64,000 nt of DNA from Hypericum androsaemum (Eukaryota > Streptophyta > Magnoliopsida > Malpighiales > Hypericaceae): contig OZ023188.1 in assembly GCA_963995505.1 (NCBI GenBank), positions 3,348,001-3,412,000 on the forward strand, read 5' to 3'. This document shows, one piece after another, positions 34,150-49,720 of the stretch. The notes below the pieces were generated by a model. That model worked only from the letters and a program-made list of their open reading frames with translations. It was not told the DNA's origin and did not search any database. The position numbers were made by a program, and so were the translations under genes. Every line of letters starts with the position of its first letter. Within the stretch, counting starts at the first letter, position 1.

Positions 34150-37100
34150 TCATGCAAATAGATGTGGGTACTTCATTTTCATCACTTCCTCCGTTTCCCA
34201 AGTTGCCTCAGCCAAGGAACGATTTGCCCATTCAACCTTGACCATCGGAAGCTCTCTATTCCGAAGCTTCTTGACTTCACGATCCAAAATCCTTATTGGA
34301 TTCTCCTGATATGTCAAATCTCCACTTATCTCTACTATCTGTGGCTCCAAAACATGTGTAGGATCGTGCAAAACTCGCTTAAGCATAGAGACATGGAACA
34401 CTGGATGAATATGTGACAAGGATGGTGGCAAAGCCAATCGATATGCCACTGGTCCAACTCGCTCCAAAATCTCAAATGGGCCAATATATCTAGGACTGAG
34501 TTTGCCCCTTCTCCCAAACCTCATTGTTCCCTTCATAGGTGAAACCTTGAGAAAAATATGTAGTCCCACATCAAACTCGATATCCTTTCGTCTCTTGTCT
34601 GAGTATGACTTTTGACGACTCTGGGCTGTTTCCAACCTTTGTTGAATCAACTGTATCTTCTCATTGGTTTCTTGTACTAAGTCATTGCCCAATAGTTGTT
34701 TCTCACCAACCTCATTCCAACATAACGGAGATCTACATTTTCTTCCATACAAAGCTTCATATGGAGCCATCTTGATACTTGACTGGTAGCTATTATTATA
34801 AGCAAACTCCATCAATGGCAAATAACGATCCCAACTTCCTCCAAAATCAATGACACAAGTTCGCATCATATCTTCCAATATCTGAATAACACGCTCAGAC
34901 TGGCCATCTGTTTGAGGATGAAAGGCCGTACTCAAATCCAAACGAGTTCCTATAGCCTCCTGAAATTGCCCCCAAAACCTTGATGTGAAATGAGTTCCAC
35001 GATCAGATACAATTGAAACTGGTACACCATGAAGGCGAATAATTTCATCCATAAATATCTGAGCAAACCTACTTGCATCATATGTACGCTTTATTGGTAG
35101 GAAATGTGAAGATTTTGTCAATCTGTCTACAATAACCCACACTGCATCATAACCTCTTGAGGTAGTTGGAAGCCCTACTAATAAATCCATTGTTATCCGC
35201 TCCCACTTCCAAATTGGAATCTCTAGAGGTTGTAGTAATCCAGAAGGCCTCTGATGCTCTGCTTTAACCTGTTGACATGTCAAACACTTTGAAACAAACT
35301 TTGCAATGTCCTTTTTCATACCTTACCACCAATAATTGTTTCTCAAATCATGGTACATTTTTGTAGATCCAGGGTGCATACTGTAGACCGCTCGGTGTGC
35401 CTGAGTCAATAATTTCTTTCTTAGATTTCCAACATCAGGGACAACCACTCGAGAACCAAAATACAAGATACCATTAGCACTAAGTCGAAATTTAGGTAAT
35501 TCACCCAGCTCAACTTGTTCCATCATCACAATAACCTCTGGATCCTCCCATTGCAATTCCATAACCCGTCCTCGTAAGGTAGGTCTCATATGCATCTCTG
35601 CTAGAAACTTTGGCTGAATTAAGGATTTGCGACTTAAAGCATCAGCTACCACATTAGCTTTCCCAGGGTGATAGTTAATGGTGCAGTCATAATCCTTAAG
35701 TAACTCCATCCACCTCCTCTGTCTTAAGTTCAAATCTCGTTGCTCAAAGATATACTTGAGACTTTTATGATCTGTATATATCTCAAACTTCTCACCATAC
35801 AACTAGTGCCTCCAAATCTTCAGTGCAAACACAACAGCTGCCATTTCCAAGTCATGGACTGGATAATTCTCTTCATGTTTCTTCAGCTGTCTAGAGGCAT
35901 AAGCAATAACATTCTTGTGTTGCATAAGAACACATTCCAAACCCACTCTTGAAGCATCACAATATACTGAATATCCACCTGATCCTGAAGGTAGAACCAA
36001 TACAGGTTCATGGGTTAACCGATCCTTCAATTCTTGAAAACTCTCTTCACACCTACCCGACCATTCATACTTAGCATTTTTATGAGTTAGCCGAGTTAAC
36101 GGTGCTGCCAAAGTAGAGAATCATGTGACAAATCGTCGATAATACCCTGCTAAATCCAAAAAGCTGCGTATCTCAGTAACATTAGCTGGGGTAGGCCAAT
36201 TCACAACAGCTTCCACCTTCTTCGGGTCAACTGACACTCCATCTTTAGACACCACATGTCCTAGAAAAGCTACACTTTGAAGCCAAAATTCACACTTTGA
36301 GAATTTAGCATATAGCTTTTTCTCTCGTAGCGTCTGCAACACTTGCCTAAGGTGTCTCTCATGATCCTCCTGATCAATAGAGTAAATCAATATATCATCA
36401 ATAAAAACAACCACAAAATGATCCAGGAAAGGCTTGAAATTCTGGTTCATCATATCCATAAAGGCAGCTGGGGCATTAGTCAATCCAAATGGCATAACCA
36501 GAAACTCATAATGGCCATATCGAGTCCTGAATGCCGTCTTTGGAATGTCCACCTCTCTAATCCGCAACTGATGATACCCCGATCTCAAGTCAATCTTAGA
36601 AAACCATTTAGATCCCCGCAACTGATCAAACAAATCATCTATTCTCGGAAGAGGATATCGATTGCGTATAGTTACCTTATTCAGCTTTCCGTAGTCTATG
36701 CACAACCGTAAACTCCCATCTTTCTTCTTCACAAATAGCACTGGGGCTCCCCAAGGAGAAACACTTGGCCTTATGTACCCTTTATTCAACAAATCTTGTA
36801 ACTGATCTTTCAACTCTTTCATTTCAGCTGGAGCCATACGATAAGGTGGTATAGAGATTGGTTCAGTTCCTGGTTCAAGATCAATACAAAATTCAATCTC
36901 CCTCTCTGGAGGTAAGCCTGGTAAATCTTCTGGAAATACATCTGGGTACTCCCTGACAATAGGAATATGATCCACTAAAACATCTTCCTTCTTTATTTCC
37001 TTTACCATAGCTAAATAGCTTGCACATCCTTTCCTTAGAAACTTGCTAGCTTTCATGTAAGAGATAAGCTTTGCAGTAGTCACCTTTTTCTCACCCTGAA

Positions 37101-38757
37101 ACTCAAACTCTGCCTCATCTGTTGGGTGAAAAATAACCCTTTTTCCAAAACAATCCACAACCGCATGATAAGTGGATAACATGTCCATACCCATTATCAT
37201 ATCAAAATCATCCATATCCAATATGTATAAATCAGCCATCAAGTCATGTCCACTAATTTGAATATTGCATGATCTAACAACTTCACAAATATACATAAAT
37301 CTACCCGAAGGAGTGGCAACAATCATTGACTCATCCAAACATATAGGCATAGCATCCAAACATTGAACATATTGAGATGACACAAAAGAGTGTGTAGAAT
37401 CCGAATAAAATAGAATGCGTGCATAAGATGATCCAATGGGAAGGTTACCTGATACTACAGTGTTACTAGCATCAGCATCTCTCCTGGTCAAAGCATACAC
37501 TCTAGGGTGTGCACCACCTCCTCCACTATCAGACTTAGGTCCCTCAATCCTCAAACCTTCTTCTCTTTGATCAAGTAGATTGCCCTGCTGAACTTGTGGT
37601 CGAGAAAACTCTTGTGTTGGTGGCCTAACAATCAAACTCGCCACTTGCTTATGCTGAACAACTGTAGGACAGTCTTTCACCAAGTGACCTTGTATGCCAC
37701 AACAAAAACAAGCTCCTATCCTTTTATAACAAATGTCTCCAGGATGTTGTTTACCACAACTTTGGCATCTCCTCAAATTACTGGATTGGTTCTTACTGAA
37801 TTGCTGACTACGAAAATCCTTTCCTCTACCAAATCTTCCAACTGGTCCTCCACCCCTTGACGATACAGGCTGATTGTTGGTCCATCTTTCTTGCTGTCTA
37901 AAGCCTTGATTGAAACTCCTTTGTGGTGGCTTATCAAACTTCTGAAATTTTGGTTGACTTTGGACCACTCGACGTTCATTATCTCGCATCTCTAAGGTTC
38001 GAGCACAATCTACTGCAGATGCATATGTCTCGAAACCACGAGGATACATAACTTTAAACATAGAATCATCAAGTCCACGAATAAACCTCTTTACCTTCAT
38101 CTCATCATTAGGAACTAAGTGTTTTGCATATCGTGACAGATAAGTGAACCTCTCATCATACTGGGATATTGTCATGTCTGGAGTCTTCACCAATTGCTCA
38201 AATTCAAAAGCTCGGGCATCTTTCAAACTCTCTGGTAAGAACCGATCCAACAAGGCCTTAGTAAAGATCTCCCAAGTCCATGCATATGACCCCTCATTCT
38301 GGAACCAAACTCCAGCCACACCTACCAACTTAAATGATGCCAACTCCACCATTCGCTCTTTATCGCACCTTAAGATTCTTCTCATCTTCTCCATCTCATC
38401 AATGAATACTTGAGGATCATCACTTAAGCCAGAAAATGTTGGTGGATTCAACTTTAAGAACTCACCCAAAGAGTCATCTTTATTAGTGAATGTAACATTC
38501 TGCTCTAATTGTGTTTGCTGAGTAGCGATGAATTTCTCCATTGCTTTCATAACTCTATCTACACCATCACCACCCTGCCTCTCCATCTCAGAAGTAGGAA
38601 CAGCAGCAACAGGTGGTGGAATCTCATCTCTAGTGACCCTACCAGCGGTAGTGGCCTCAATTGGTGGTGTAGTCTCAGATACAACATCATTCCTCTGACT
38701 TTGGGAGCTTTCACCATGCTGCCTAACCGTATCCATACCACTACGTGTAACTGTCAT
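34150..38757 (-). pseudogene. Gypsy gag-pol polyprotein with three in-frame stops
   Basis: A single frame of about 1535 codons starts at the ATG at 38757. Gag spans roughly residues 95-250, the CX2CX4HX4C knuckle 350-363 ([14 protein letters not shown]). The protease site at residues 451-453 reads YSD instead of DSG (37399-37407). Reverse transcriptase spans about 600-800 with VFIDDIL. RNase H follows ([15 protein letters not shown]), then integrase (TMDLLVG, SDRGTHF, QSERVIQ) and a chromodomain-like end (VEWANRSLAEATWE). In-frame stops lie near 36118-36120 (TGA after RRFVT), 35803-35805 (TAG between RNase H halves) and 35323-35325 (TAA in YWW*GMKKDI). Each looks like a recent point mutation. 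Confidence 0.9.
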
Positions 38758-38903
38758 ATCCTCCTATACAAATAAGTCAGAATTAAGCATACCAAAGGAC
38801 AACACAACAAAAGAGGTTCAAGGATAAGACAAATCCTATGCTCCATTATACATAACACATAATTCAAACAATAAGCTAGGCTCAAACCTAAGGCTCTAAC
38901 CGA

Positions 38904-38915
38904 GCTCTGATACCA
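38904..38915 (-). promoter_or_regulatory. Primer binding site, complementary to tRNA-iMet
   Basis: The - strand reads TGGTATCAGAGC four bases from the 5' LTR, the standard plant initiator-tRNA primer site. Confidence 0.9.
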
Positions 38916-38919
38916 AGTC

Positions 38920-41804
38920 TGTCACGACCCAAATTCGTGGTCGGTGACCGGCGCTAGATCATGTCAAACTTAATATAATAAACCACAACCTAGCAAGTCT
39001 CAAATCATAATACATCCTTCTCATTATCAGGATTATCAAAATATATTTTTTTTCACAACATTGCTTCTTCAAACAAACATATTTACCGTGTCCAAAACCT
39101 GATAGGCATTGGAGTACATATCTCCAACGTCATTTCATCAAACTCATCCTTTTCAAACATAAACATAAAGTACACATATATTACATATTAACATTAAGCT
39201 AAGGTCATATGTCAAAAGACTAACAAATATGGACAATGGAGCGACCTAGATTACAAAGACAAAGACCATCCGGAGACCTTTAAACGTAGCCCGAGAAAGA
39301 AAGACAACGGGCTGAACTCGGATGAAAAAGCTTCTCCAGATGCAAACCACGGCTCAAATCTCTTCACCTGTGGATTGAAGTAAGGGATAAGTGCTTTGAA
39401 ACACTTAGTAAGCAAATATTATAAGTAACATGTATTTAACCAACCAGTCGTTCCCATCAAACCCAACCAAATACTAACACAACTAAGACAACAAAAGACC
39501 ACTTCACAGATAAGGTCATCAAAGAATTCACGTATCACACGTAATCAAAATTTCAGATAGACTTTCACAGAACATATAACACAGTTCGGATGAACTTCAG
39601 ATAGGTCTAGATAGTGTCACTCCCACTCCGACACGAGGATACCATATCTTAAAGGCGCCATCAGAAACCAACCCCGCCGGCCAAATATCATATCGTATAC
39701 ATATCCAATGTATCCTCAGTATATGTGCACATATGCCAACATCCCCGGTTGGTCACGGGTAGACCTCATCATCTGCCATCACACAAATCACATACCAAAC
39801 TTTTCAAAATTCACATACATACACCGACAATCCAAAAGCAACCTCAAATATCAAATAGACCAAAACCAAACCCAATATCACATTTCATATCATTCAAAAG
39901 TGCGCCAAATAAAGCACATCACCGACGTCTAGTTAACTAAACACATGTTACGAAGAATATCCACTTACAAGACAATGGTTGCTCAAACCACTCAAAGAGA
40001 AGCTCCTTGCTTCATTTTACAACTCGTGGCACTTGGATTCAAAACGTCGGTTAACTAGTCAAAAGAATAATTAACCACTATCATTACCACCCTCTTTAGC
40101 ATGTACAAAGGTCTTAGAAAATGTAAAACTTCATTTCTTAATTTGCAATTTCTATCACCAGAAATACTTAATCATCTAATCCTTATCAATTATACAAAAT
40201 ACATCACCGTAAATTTCTAATACAAAATAACCCACACTTACCTAATTGCCATCCAAAATAGATTAACTTTATCTGATTATTGGCTACAATTTATCTATCC
40301 ATCATGTATTTCTATCTTCATCAATATCTCCATTAAACATATTCAATTTCCAATCGAATCTGATTTTAATTCTCAATTTGTTTATACATTTCCTTTCTCT
40401 GTAACCTTAAGACTTAATATCATTGCTTCCTTATTTAATTTATCCTACTTGTTATTGTTAATTACTAAAAAAAATTAACACCCCGCAAAATTTTATCATC
40501 CCCATATTTCTTTATTTAATTTGGATTATGAACATGAAGAGCACTACTTGCTCCTTCCAATTTTATAAACCGATTATGCATATCTCATCTTCTTTACTCT
40601 TATATCTGTTTCTCAATCGTCACTATGAGTTCCAACATTAAACTAGTTAATTCGTTGTTCACTTCTTTTCCTCTTCTCGTTACAGCCTCTAAATATTGTT
40701 TATAAAGTGTACTTGGGCTAAATTATAATTTGTTTGAATATAACTTGTCGGCCCATCATCTTTTTACTGGTTCTTAAAATTTTCCAACTACGTTAAATCC
40801 TAGTCCAAATTTATTTGAAGCAGAACCTCTAATTTATAATAGTCCACTATGACTTTAAACTAACATATCAATTTTCTATGTTAGACTAACTAACTTACCA
40901 ATATTTAAATCCTTGCTCCATTCCATATTACTATTTTTACAAGTTTTCACTATACACGATAGATTTCTAACCAAAGCGTTGTAGTCGACAAATATTCAAT
41001 CTATTCTTATCTAACTCTATTATCTTCACGACTATTGAGTTTCTATCCATACAGATAATTTTAATAAAATGGATCGAAACAATAATTTTAACCGAATAAC
41101 CAATTTACCTTCTCATGTTTCCTATCTCATCTTCCTCTTCTCCGCTTTTACTTTACCCGTCCATCTACATGTTTGGTGGAGAAGAGTGAAATTGCTGTCT
41201 TTTATAATATTGTAGTCTTATTTTATTCTTGTTAGTTGCCACCTTTCATCTCTTCGTTCCATTAACTTTTTTTTTACTATTGCCACGTTTCTACAACATG
41301 TTTCCCTCTTTGCCACGTTTTAGTTCTCTTTTTACTTTATCCATATATTTTTTTTATCCAACCCTACAAGCTAAAATTCAACTAGCTCTTAATCCGTCTT
41401 AGAACTATTTGCAAATCTTGTCACTGGACAGCTAAATATACTTTGCTTAATTTATCGAACATAATATAACTAATCATCAGATTGAATAGTAAATTTAAAA
41501 TTTAGGTTAACTTAAATAAAATCACATAACAAATATTTCTAATACTGATAAAATCAGACCTATATCAAAGCACCTTAAATTCTTACTTTGTTCCAGCCAG
41601 ATTAATTTCAGAAATCACAAAATTCAAAGAACAAAGTTATAGATCTATGTATTATGAATCCACACAAATTGAAATCACCTAATTTGAAGTCTGGATGAGG
41701 AAGCTACGCCTATTTTATCACACGACGACAGACTATGCCTAAACCCTTCTAAAACCAACCTTATTATGTTGTAGCAAATTTGGTTGAAGGATGAGGGTAT
41801 CACG
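38920..41804 (-). repeat. 5' LTR of the gypsy element (2885 bp)
   Basis: Near-identical partner of 31396-34089, and 189 bp longer at 40464-40652. Its first base in element sense is C instead of T (CGTGATACCC). Confidence 0.92.
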
Positions 41805-42064
41805 GTTTTTTTTGCAAAAAAGTTAAAATCCGGAGATAACAATGAAAAAAATCTGTGCGCTCGGCAGGAGATCACCAACATGCCGTTATCGCTAACTGGG
41901 CATGTCATTGTCGTAGCACCCAGGCCATTATCAATAACTAGGCTTGCCAGTATCGTAATTGTGACATGCTAGTATCGTAACCGTGGCATGCCATTATCGA
42001 TCCTTTAGTTCAAACTGTTCGGAATGACCCTTTCACACCGAACTCAATCCACTGTCATAAATGG

Positions 42065-42627
42065 AAGCATAATCAGAATAGATTAAAGAATATTACAAAT
42101 AAAAATGGCAAGATAGTAATATGAAGGGATAACAAATTATTTTTTAAAGCTAATTTCATTTATAATATTTATGCCAGATGAACCCACAGTGTGGTTGTCA
42201 GACTCTTCAAAATCTAAATATGATTTATTAATTGAAAAAAACCTTACATGAGATAACAAGTTGTTATCAAGCTTTTCCACCACCAAAAAATTATTAATGA
42301 GCTTACTTCAAAATAAGCAAGTTATGTGTGTTTTCGGGCCCAAACCCGTGATCTGTCATGAAACTAAACAACTGTGACACGTTATCATAAAAAATTATGA
42401 AAAATCATTGAGTTTTGTAGCAAGTCTCTATTATTTTTTGAGTAAATCTCTATTATTCATAATCAAATATTACCGTACTCGATTTAAAAATTGAAACATA
42501 TATATTTTATTTTTTAAAGATAAATTACACCAAGACTATACATCTATGCCAGAGTTTGAACCCTGAACCTCTGTCAAATTTTTTTACGCCTAGGCTGATA
42601 TGCCATTTGGTAGACATAATTTTATGA
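42065..42627. other. AT-rich intergenic DNA
   Basis: Contains two tRNA-B-box-like words (CGGGCCCAAACCCGTGATC near 42337 and CAGAGTTTGAACCCTGAAC near 42550) that hint at old SINE pieces. No gene is seen. Confidence 0.4.
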
Positions 42628-43178
42628 GATATGTTCACTTAAGTACCTTGTTTCACGCATTTTTACTTAAGTACCTCGTGATTTTACTTTTTTCACTTTG
42701 GTGATAAAAGTTTTCAAATTTTATTCTTTTGGTGACAGATTTTCAAATTTGACAATTTTGGTGACAAGTTCTTAACCAATGTTAGTTATTTTCCAATTGG
42801 CATTTTTATGATTATCTATGTAAGTGTCATGTCAGTGCCACGTCATATTTCTTTAGGAAATTGACGTGAAAATGTTGAAAAAAATTTCCTCTTAAATCGC
42901 TAATCTTCCAAATCAACCAAACGAAATAAAATATGACGTAAATGTGGAGCTTTAAGTAAAAAAAATTTCAACTTTTCCATGTAAGTACCACGTAGGATAG
43001 AAAAATATGACGTGGATAACCATAGAAATGACAACAAGGAAAAATATTAACTCTAATTAGAAGTTTGTCACAACAAATGTCAAATTTGGAAACCTTGTCA
43101 CCAAAGTAAAAAAAATGAAACTATAGAATATTTAAATAAAAATGTGTGAAACTACAAGATACTTAAATAAACGTATCC
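42628..43178. mobile_element. Foldback element with ~200-bp inverted arms, Mutator-like
   Basis: The left arm starts GATATGTTCACTTAAGTACC; the right arm read backwards starts GGATACGTTTATTTAAGTAT. Both arms continue through CACTTTGGTGA/TACTTTGGTGACAA, ATTTGACA and ACGTCATATTT. No coding sequence. The target duplication is not clear. Arm wording (TACCTCGTGATTTTAC) resembles the two Mutator-like elements at 49.7 and 56.8 kb. Confidence 0.6.
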
Positions 43179-43710
43179 AAATTAGTAAAATTCCGTTTAG
43201 AAAACGTGACTACTTCAATCAATATTCATTTGTAATCATAAAATTTTATAGCCAACATGTATTATCTTATTAACGTTACGAAAAATGAAATCTTTTTTGT
43301 CAAAATGATCTATTTTCAGACAATTAATATATTGAAATAATATGTTGTTAATTAATGAAAGTATTACGGTGATACCAACAAATTTTTAAATTGAAAAATG
43401 AATTCTTATAATTAAACTAAAAAAACTTCGAGTTTGAAAATAATGGGTATCCATCCACGTACGCACTCCACCCACACTCTCCATCATCGCAATCGAAATC
43501 AAGGCCAAGCCGAGCCCTAGATTCACAATATCTTTTAACTCTCCCCCAACCCACCCACACATTATATGAAAGTGACGCCGGAGGGTCATTTCGGTAATTC
43601 CGCCCCCTAGAAACCGCTTCCCGAAATCCCTAACCCATGGCTTCCGCGAAGACATAAACAATCTATAACGACCGGCGGAGAAGAGAGAGAGAGGGCGGGA
43701 TTCGGCGGCG
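43179..43710 (+). other. Upstream region and leader of the CK2 beta gene
   Basis: AT-rich to about 43440, then increasingly GC-rich. A GAGAGAGAGAGGGCGGG leader lies directly before the ATG. No clear TATA box is seen; GA-rich leaders are common in plant housekeeping genes. Confidence 0.4.
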
Positions 43711-46512
<2,802 letters not shown>

Positions 46513-49500
46513 GGGAGAAAGCTGAAAGCTTCTGCATTGAAGCTCTCGGAGTTGTGTCTAGTCTGCAACTACGCTCGAGGACGCCAAAGAAGGGTGAAGC
46601 AGGGTCCGCGGAGGTCATTGCAGCTTGGATCCCTCCCCACATCCCACTGCTCTCATCTGAAAGAAACAAAAAGGAATCTACGCCGATATTTTTTTTAGTG
46701 GAATTTACCGCAAAGGAAATATGCTACCTTGCGAGGCTAGCATTTAGAACTTCAGATGCTATGTAATCTAGGTTCCCATTCTCTCCGAAGTCCCTTTTCT
46801 TACTTTGAAGTTGTTGGGGTTGCGAATTTGCAGCAGATATAAATTGCCCTCTAGTGGCTTCCTTACTAAAGCATTTAGTGAATGTCTTATATTTGTTTTC
46901 TTCTTTCATTTCTCCCGGAATCGCGTGAAAACGAATTCTCTGTCACGGAATTTTATTTCTGGTGATAAATAGTCGAGTATATTACGCTTATTTGTCTATT
47001 GGTCATCATTGTTTTTCCAATCGTTGCCGAGGCATCGAAAGTTTAAAGATAATGAGTAGATGTATTTTTTACACTTCTAAATTAGCCTATCATAAGTGTC
47101 ATTTTTTATGTGAGATTTTCTCCGACACTCCTTCAAATGAAGTCTATCGGGCTGAAGTTTGTACGAGCTTTGTACTGCCTTTTGTACTTTCAACAGGGTC
47201 GTGCGAATACAACAGGTCATGGGATCAACCCGCTCTAATATCATATTAAAGTCTCTATATCACTGAACTGACTCTCTAAACTTCGGTGGTGGCCTAACTT
47301 TGTGCTCCAATTTGGCTATGTAGTAATAAGAGGTTTAGAGAATTTTGTCACAATTAAAAATTATGTATGCCTTGGATTGAACTAGGACATGGGTCATTCT
47401 TTTTTAACTTAAATTTAAATGATATAAATTAAATTTAAATTAGTCAATCATAGAAGGTCACATTTGGGTGTAATGATGGTGTACGCCTCGGCACATTCTC
47501 TCTTCTTGAACATACTCTATGCATAGATCCGTCATTCCAAGGCAAACAATTTTGCTGGATAATTTCACCTTTATCTATTGGCTCACTTGCCGAACCCTCG
47601 AGGAATTGTCTTTAGAACTGAGTGTCCCCTTTTTTGATTGATATTAATTGGTATCCAAATATTCGACTAATCTAGGTTCGAGCTGAATATAATCTTTAAA
47701 TAATTGTAAAGCTCTCTCAACAAATATTTAATACTGATTCATTCATAATAAATCGAATTAAAAATCTACTAATTAAATTATATCAATTGATCCGAGTGTT
47801 TGTTGGAAGATAGTTTGTAACCATATGTTGCATCTACATGTAAAAATAATGGAGCAACAGTGTCCAGGGGATTGGATCTTTCGACCATATCATCACATAA
47901 GAACATTTTGGACAAGTCCACTATTATATCAAATCCAGTGAACCATTTGTCGTTCAATCACTTTCTCCTGCTAGTTTAATCTCTTACTCTTGGCATTAGC
48001 ATCTATTATTGCCCGATTGGCGCAGGATGCAACTTCTATAAAGGAGTAAAACAAATCTATCAACTTATGAAAACAAATTAGATGACGGGGTCTTTAAGTT
48101 TTAAACACTTTTTATAATAAGGATTAAGTCAAATAAAAATACCTGCGTATGTATCTAAACAATATTGTTTGACCAAATATATAGAGCTTTTGGGCAAAAT
48201 TTTAATTTTTTGGTATGGAAAAATATTTGTGTCTCACTTTTTACCATATACAACGTTAAGAAACTCAGGGCTACATTAGCTAACTAGTGTACAACTCGAA
48301 TCCTTTCTGAAAATTTCTATAATTTAGGGTAGTACGTGAAAAAAACCAATGACACATGTTTATGTACATCTAATTTAACAAAAGAAATTGTTTGTTTCTC
48401 GTGGACAAGAAACATGTATGGTTTTTTTTTGCAAGTGAATGATTATATTATCTACCGAGCAATTACATACTAGAATAATTAAATATCGGTAAAAAATTAA
48501 AAATAAATAGTCGATTGTTACCGGCTGTAGGATGTTCCAAGGGTTGGGATGTTCGTCCATTAAAATAGTATGTGAGTTGCGTTCAGAACGTCGTGAGATA
48601 ATTCGGTCCATATCTGGTGTAGTGTAGCTTTAGATATAAAATAAATCTTGGTTAGAGTAAAGTAGATATTTGTGAACATGAAAGATAATAGAACGAAAAT
48701 ACGCGTGTGATCCAAAACCCAGACGTCGAATTGACACAAGCTGTGGCCATAGCAATCCTGGATTTGGAGAAACGAAGACGCTATAGACTATTTTTTATAC
48801 CAGTGGGTATCTATTTTACTGAACCGATTAATCCAAATTTAAGTCGATAAATTTTATAAAAATTCTTCTGACAAATAATTTTATGTTCCAAAAAAATTCG
48901 AACTCAAAATTTGATTAAACTATAACAACTCATTCACCGATTACTTTTAGTGGAAGACGCAATAGATAGACACGATGATTGGATTATGAAGGGACCTTAT
49001 TATTACAACGAGTGTCAAATTTTGGATAAGGACAAAATATGGCTATCCAAATTGGAAAGTCATAAATGCGTAGCCTATAGATAATCTGAATGTATTGTTT
49101 TCTTAAAGACCAATAAGATACAAAATGCGTTATTTAAAAAATTCGTTGAACACTGCTGCCCATCCACTTGTCTTGTCCAGATAGCTATCAGCTACCACAC
49201 AAGAATGAGTCAGCTTATCCTATATTTGGATGTCCTCTTATTTGATTCAGTGCCAGATCTTATCATTTAATAAAACGCGGCTTGGGAATACCATGTTTAT
49301 TTTTTCACTTTAGACCTCCAATTTCAATTAATACCATTCTTTCATGAGGTATACGGACAGTAAATCTAAATTTAAGTAAGGTCGGATCAAAAGGTAGAAA
49401 AATTCTTCCATTGCATTTTTATTGCCGGAACTCGAGAAATTTTGTTAAGTCACAACAACTATCATATAGCCAAGGTCATGTATGAGTGAGGATGAGTATG

Positions 49501-49711
49501 ATAGGGTAAGAATATTCACGGGATCCAAAATCAAATATTAGATTTAGAAGTAAGATTTAGACCCTATTCTAAATCTTGAAGGTTTTTTATGTAAGAATTC
49601 AGATCTAGATCTTCGAGATCAAATTCAACATCTATACTTACACAATAATGATATACTTATTAAATTACGAAATAATTTTTACGTGTTACTCCTCTTGTGC
49701 AACCTCTGGCA
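46513..49711. other. CK2 beta 3' UTR and a 2.7-kb intergenic stretch
   Basis: Probable 3' UTR to about 46950. The rest is AT-rich. A B-box-like antisense word (TTCGAACTCAAAATTT near 48897) suggests degraded retroposons. I see no gene or definable element. Confidence 0.45.
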
Positions 49712-49720
49712 TAATCTTTT

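Larger units (their letters stand above)
31396..41804 (-). mobile_element. Ty3/gypsy chromovirus (Tekay-like), 10.4 kb, - strand
   Basis: Two long terminal repeats flank a gag-pol region read on the - strand, with tRNA-iMet primer site, polypurine tract and a 5-bp target duplication GTTTT (31391-31395 and 41805-41809). The domain order is gag, CCHC knuckle, protease, reverse transcriptase, RNase H, integrase and a chromodomain-like C-terminus, which defines a chromovirus. Long LTRs and the iMet site fit the Tekay group (inference). The pol frame has three nonsense codons and an altered protease motif, so the copy is non-autonomous. Confidence 0.93.
31333..42056. mobile_element. hAT-like minisatellite element, copy 2, split by a gypsy retrotransposon
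   Basis: The left part (31333-31395, AGGGTTTGGAATTGGTTCCG through CTGTTTAGACTGAAGG) and the right part (41810-42056, minisatellite-like TGCCATTATCG units, then TTCAAACTGTTCGGAATGA and ACTCAATCCACTG) match the two halves of the element at 1223-1676. An 8-bp duplication ATAAATGG lies outside both ends (31325-31332 and 42057-42064). Without the gypsy insert and its 5-bp duplication the element would be about 310 bp. Confidence 0.75.
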
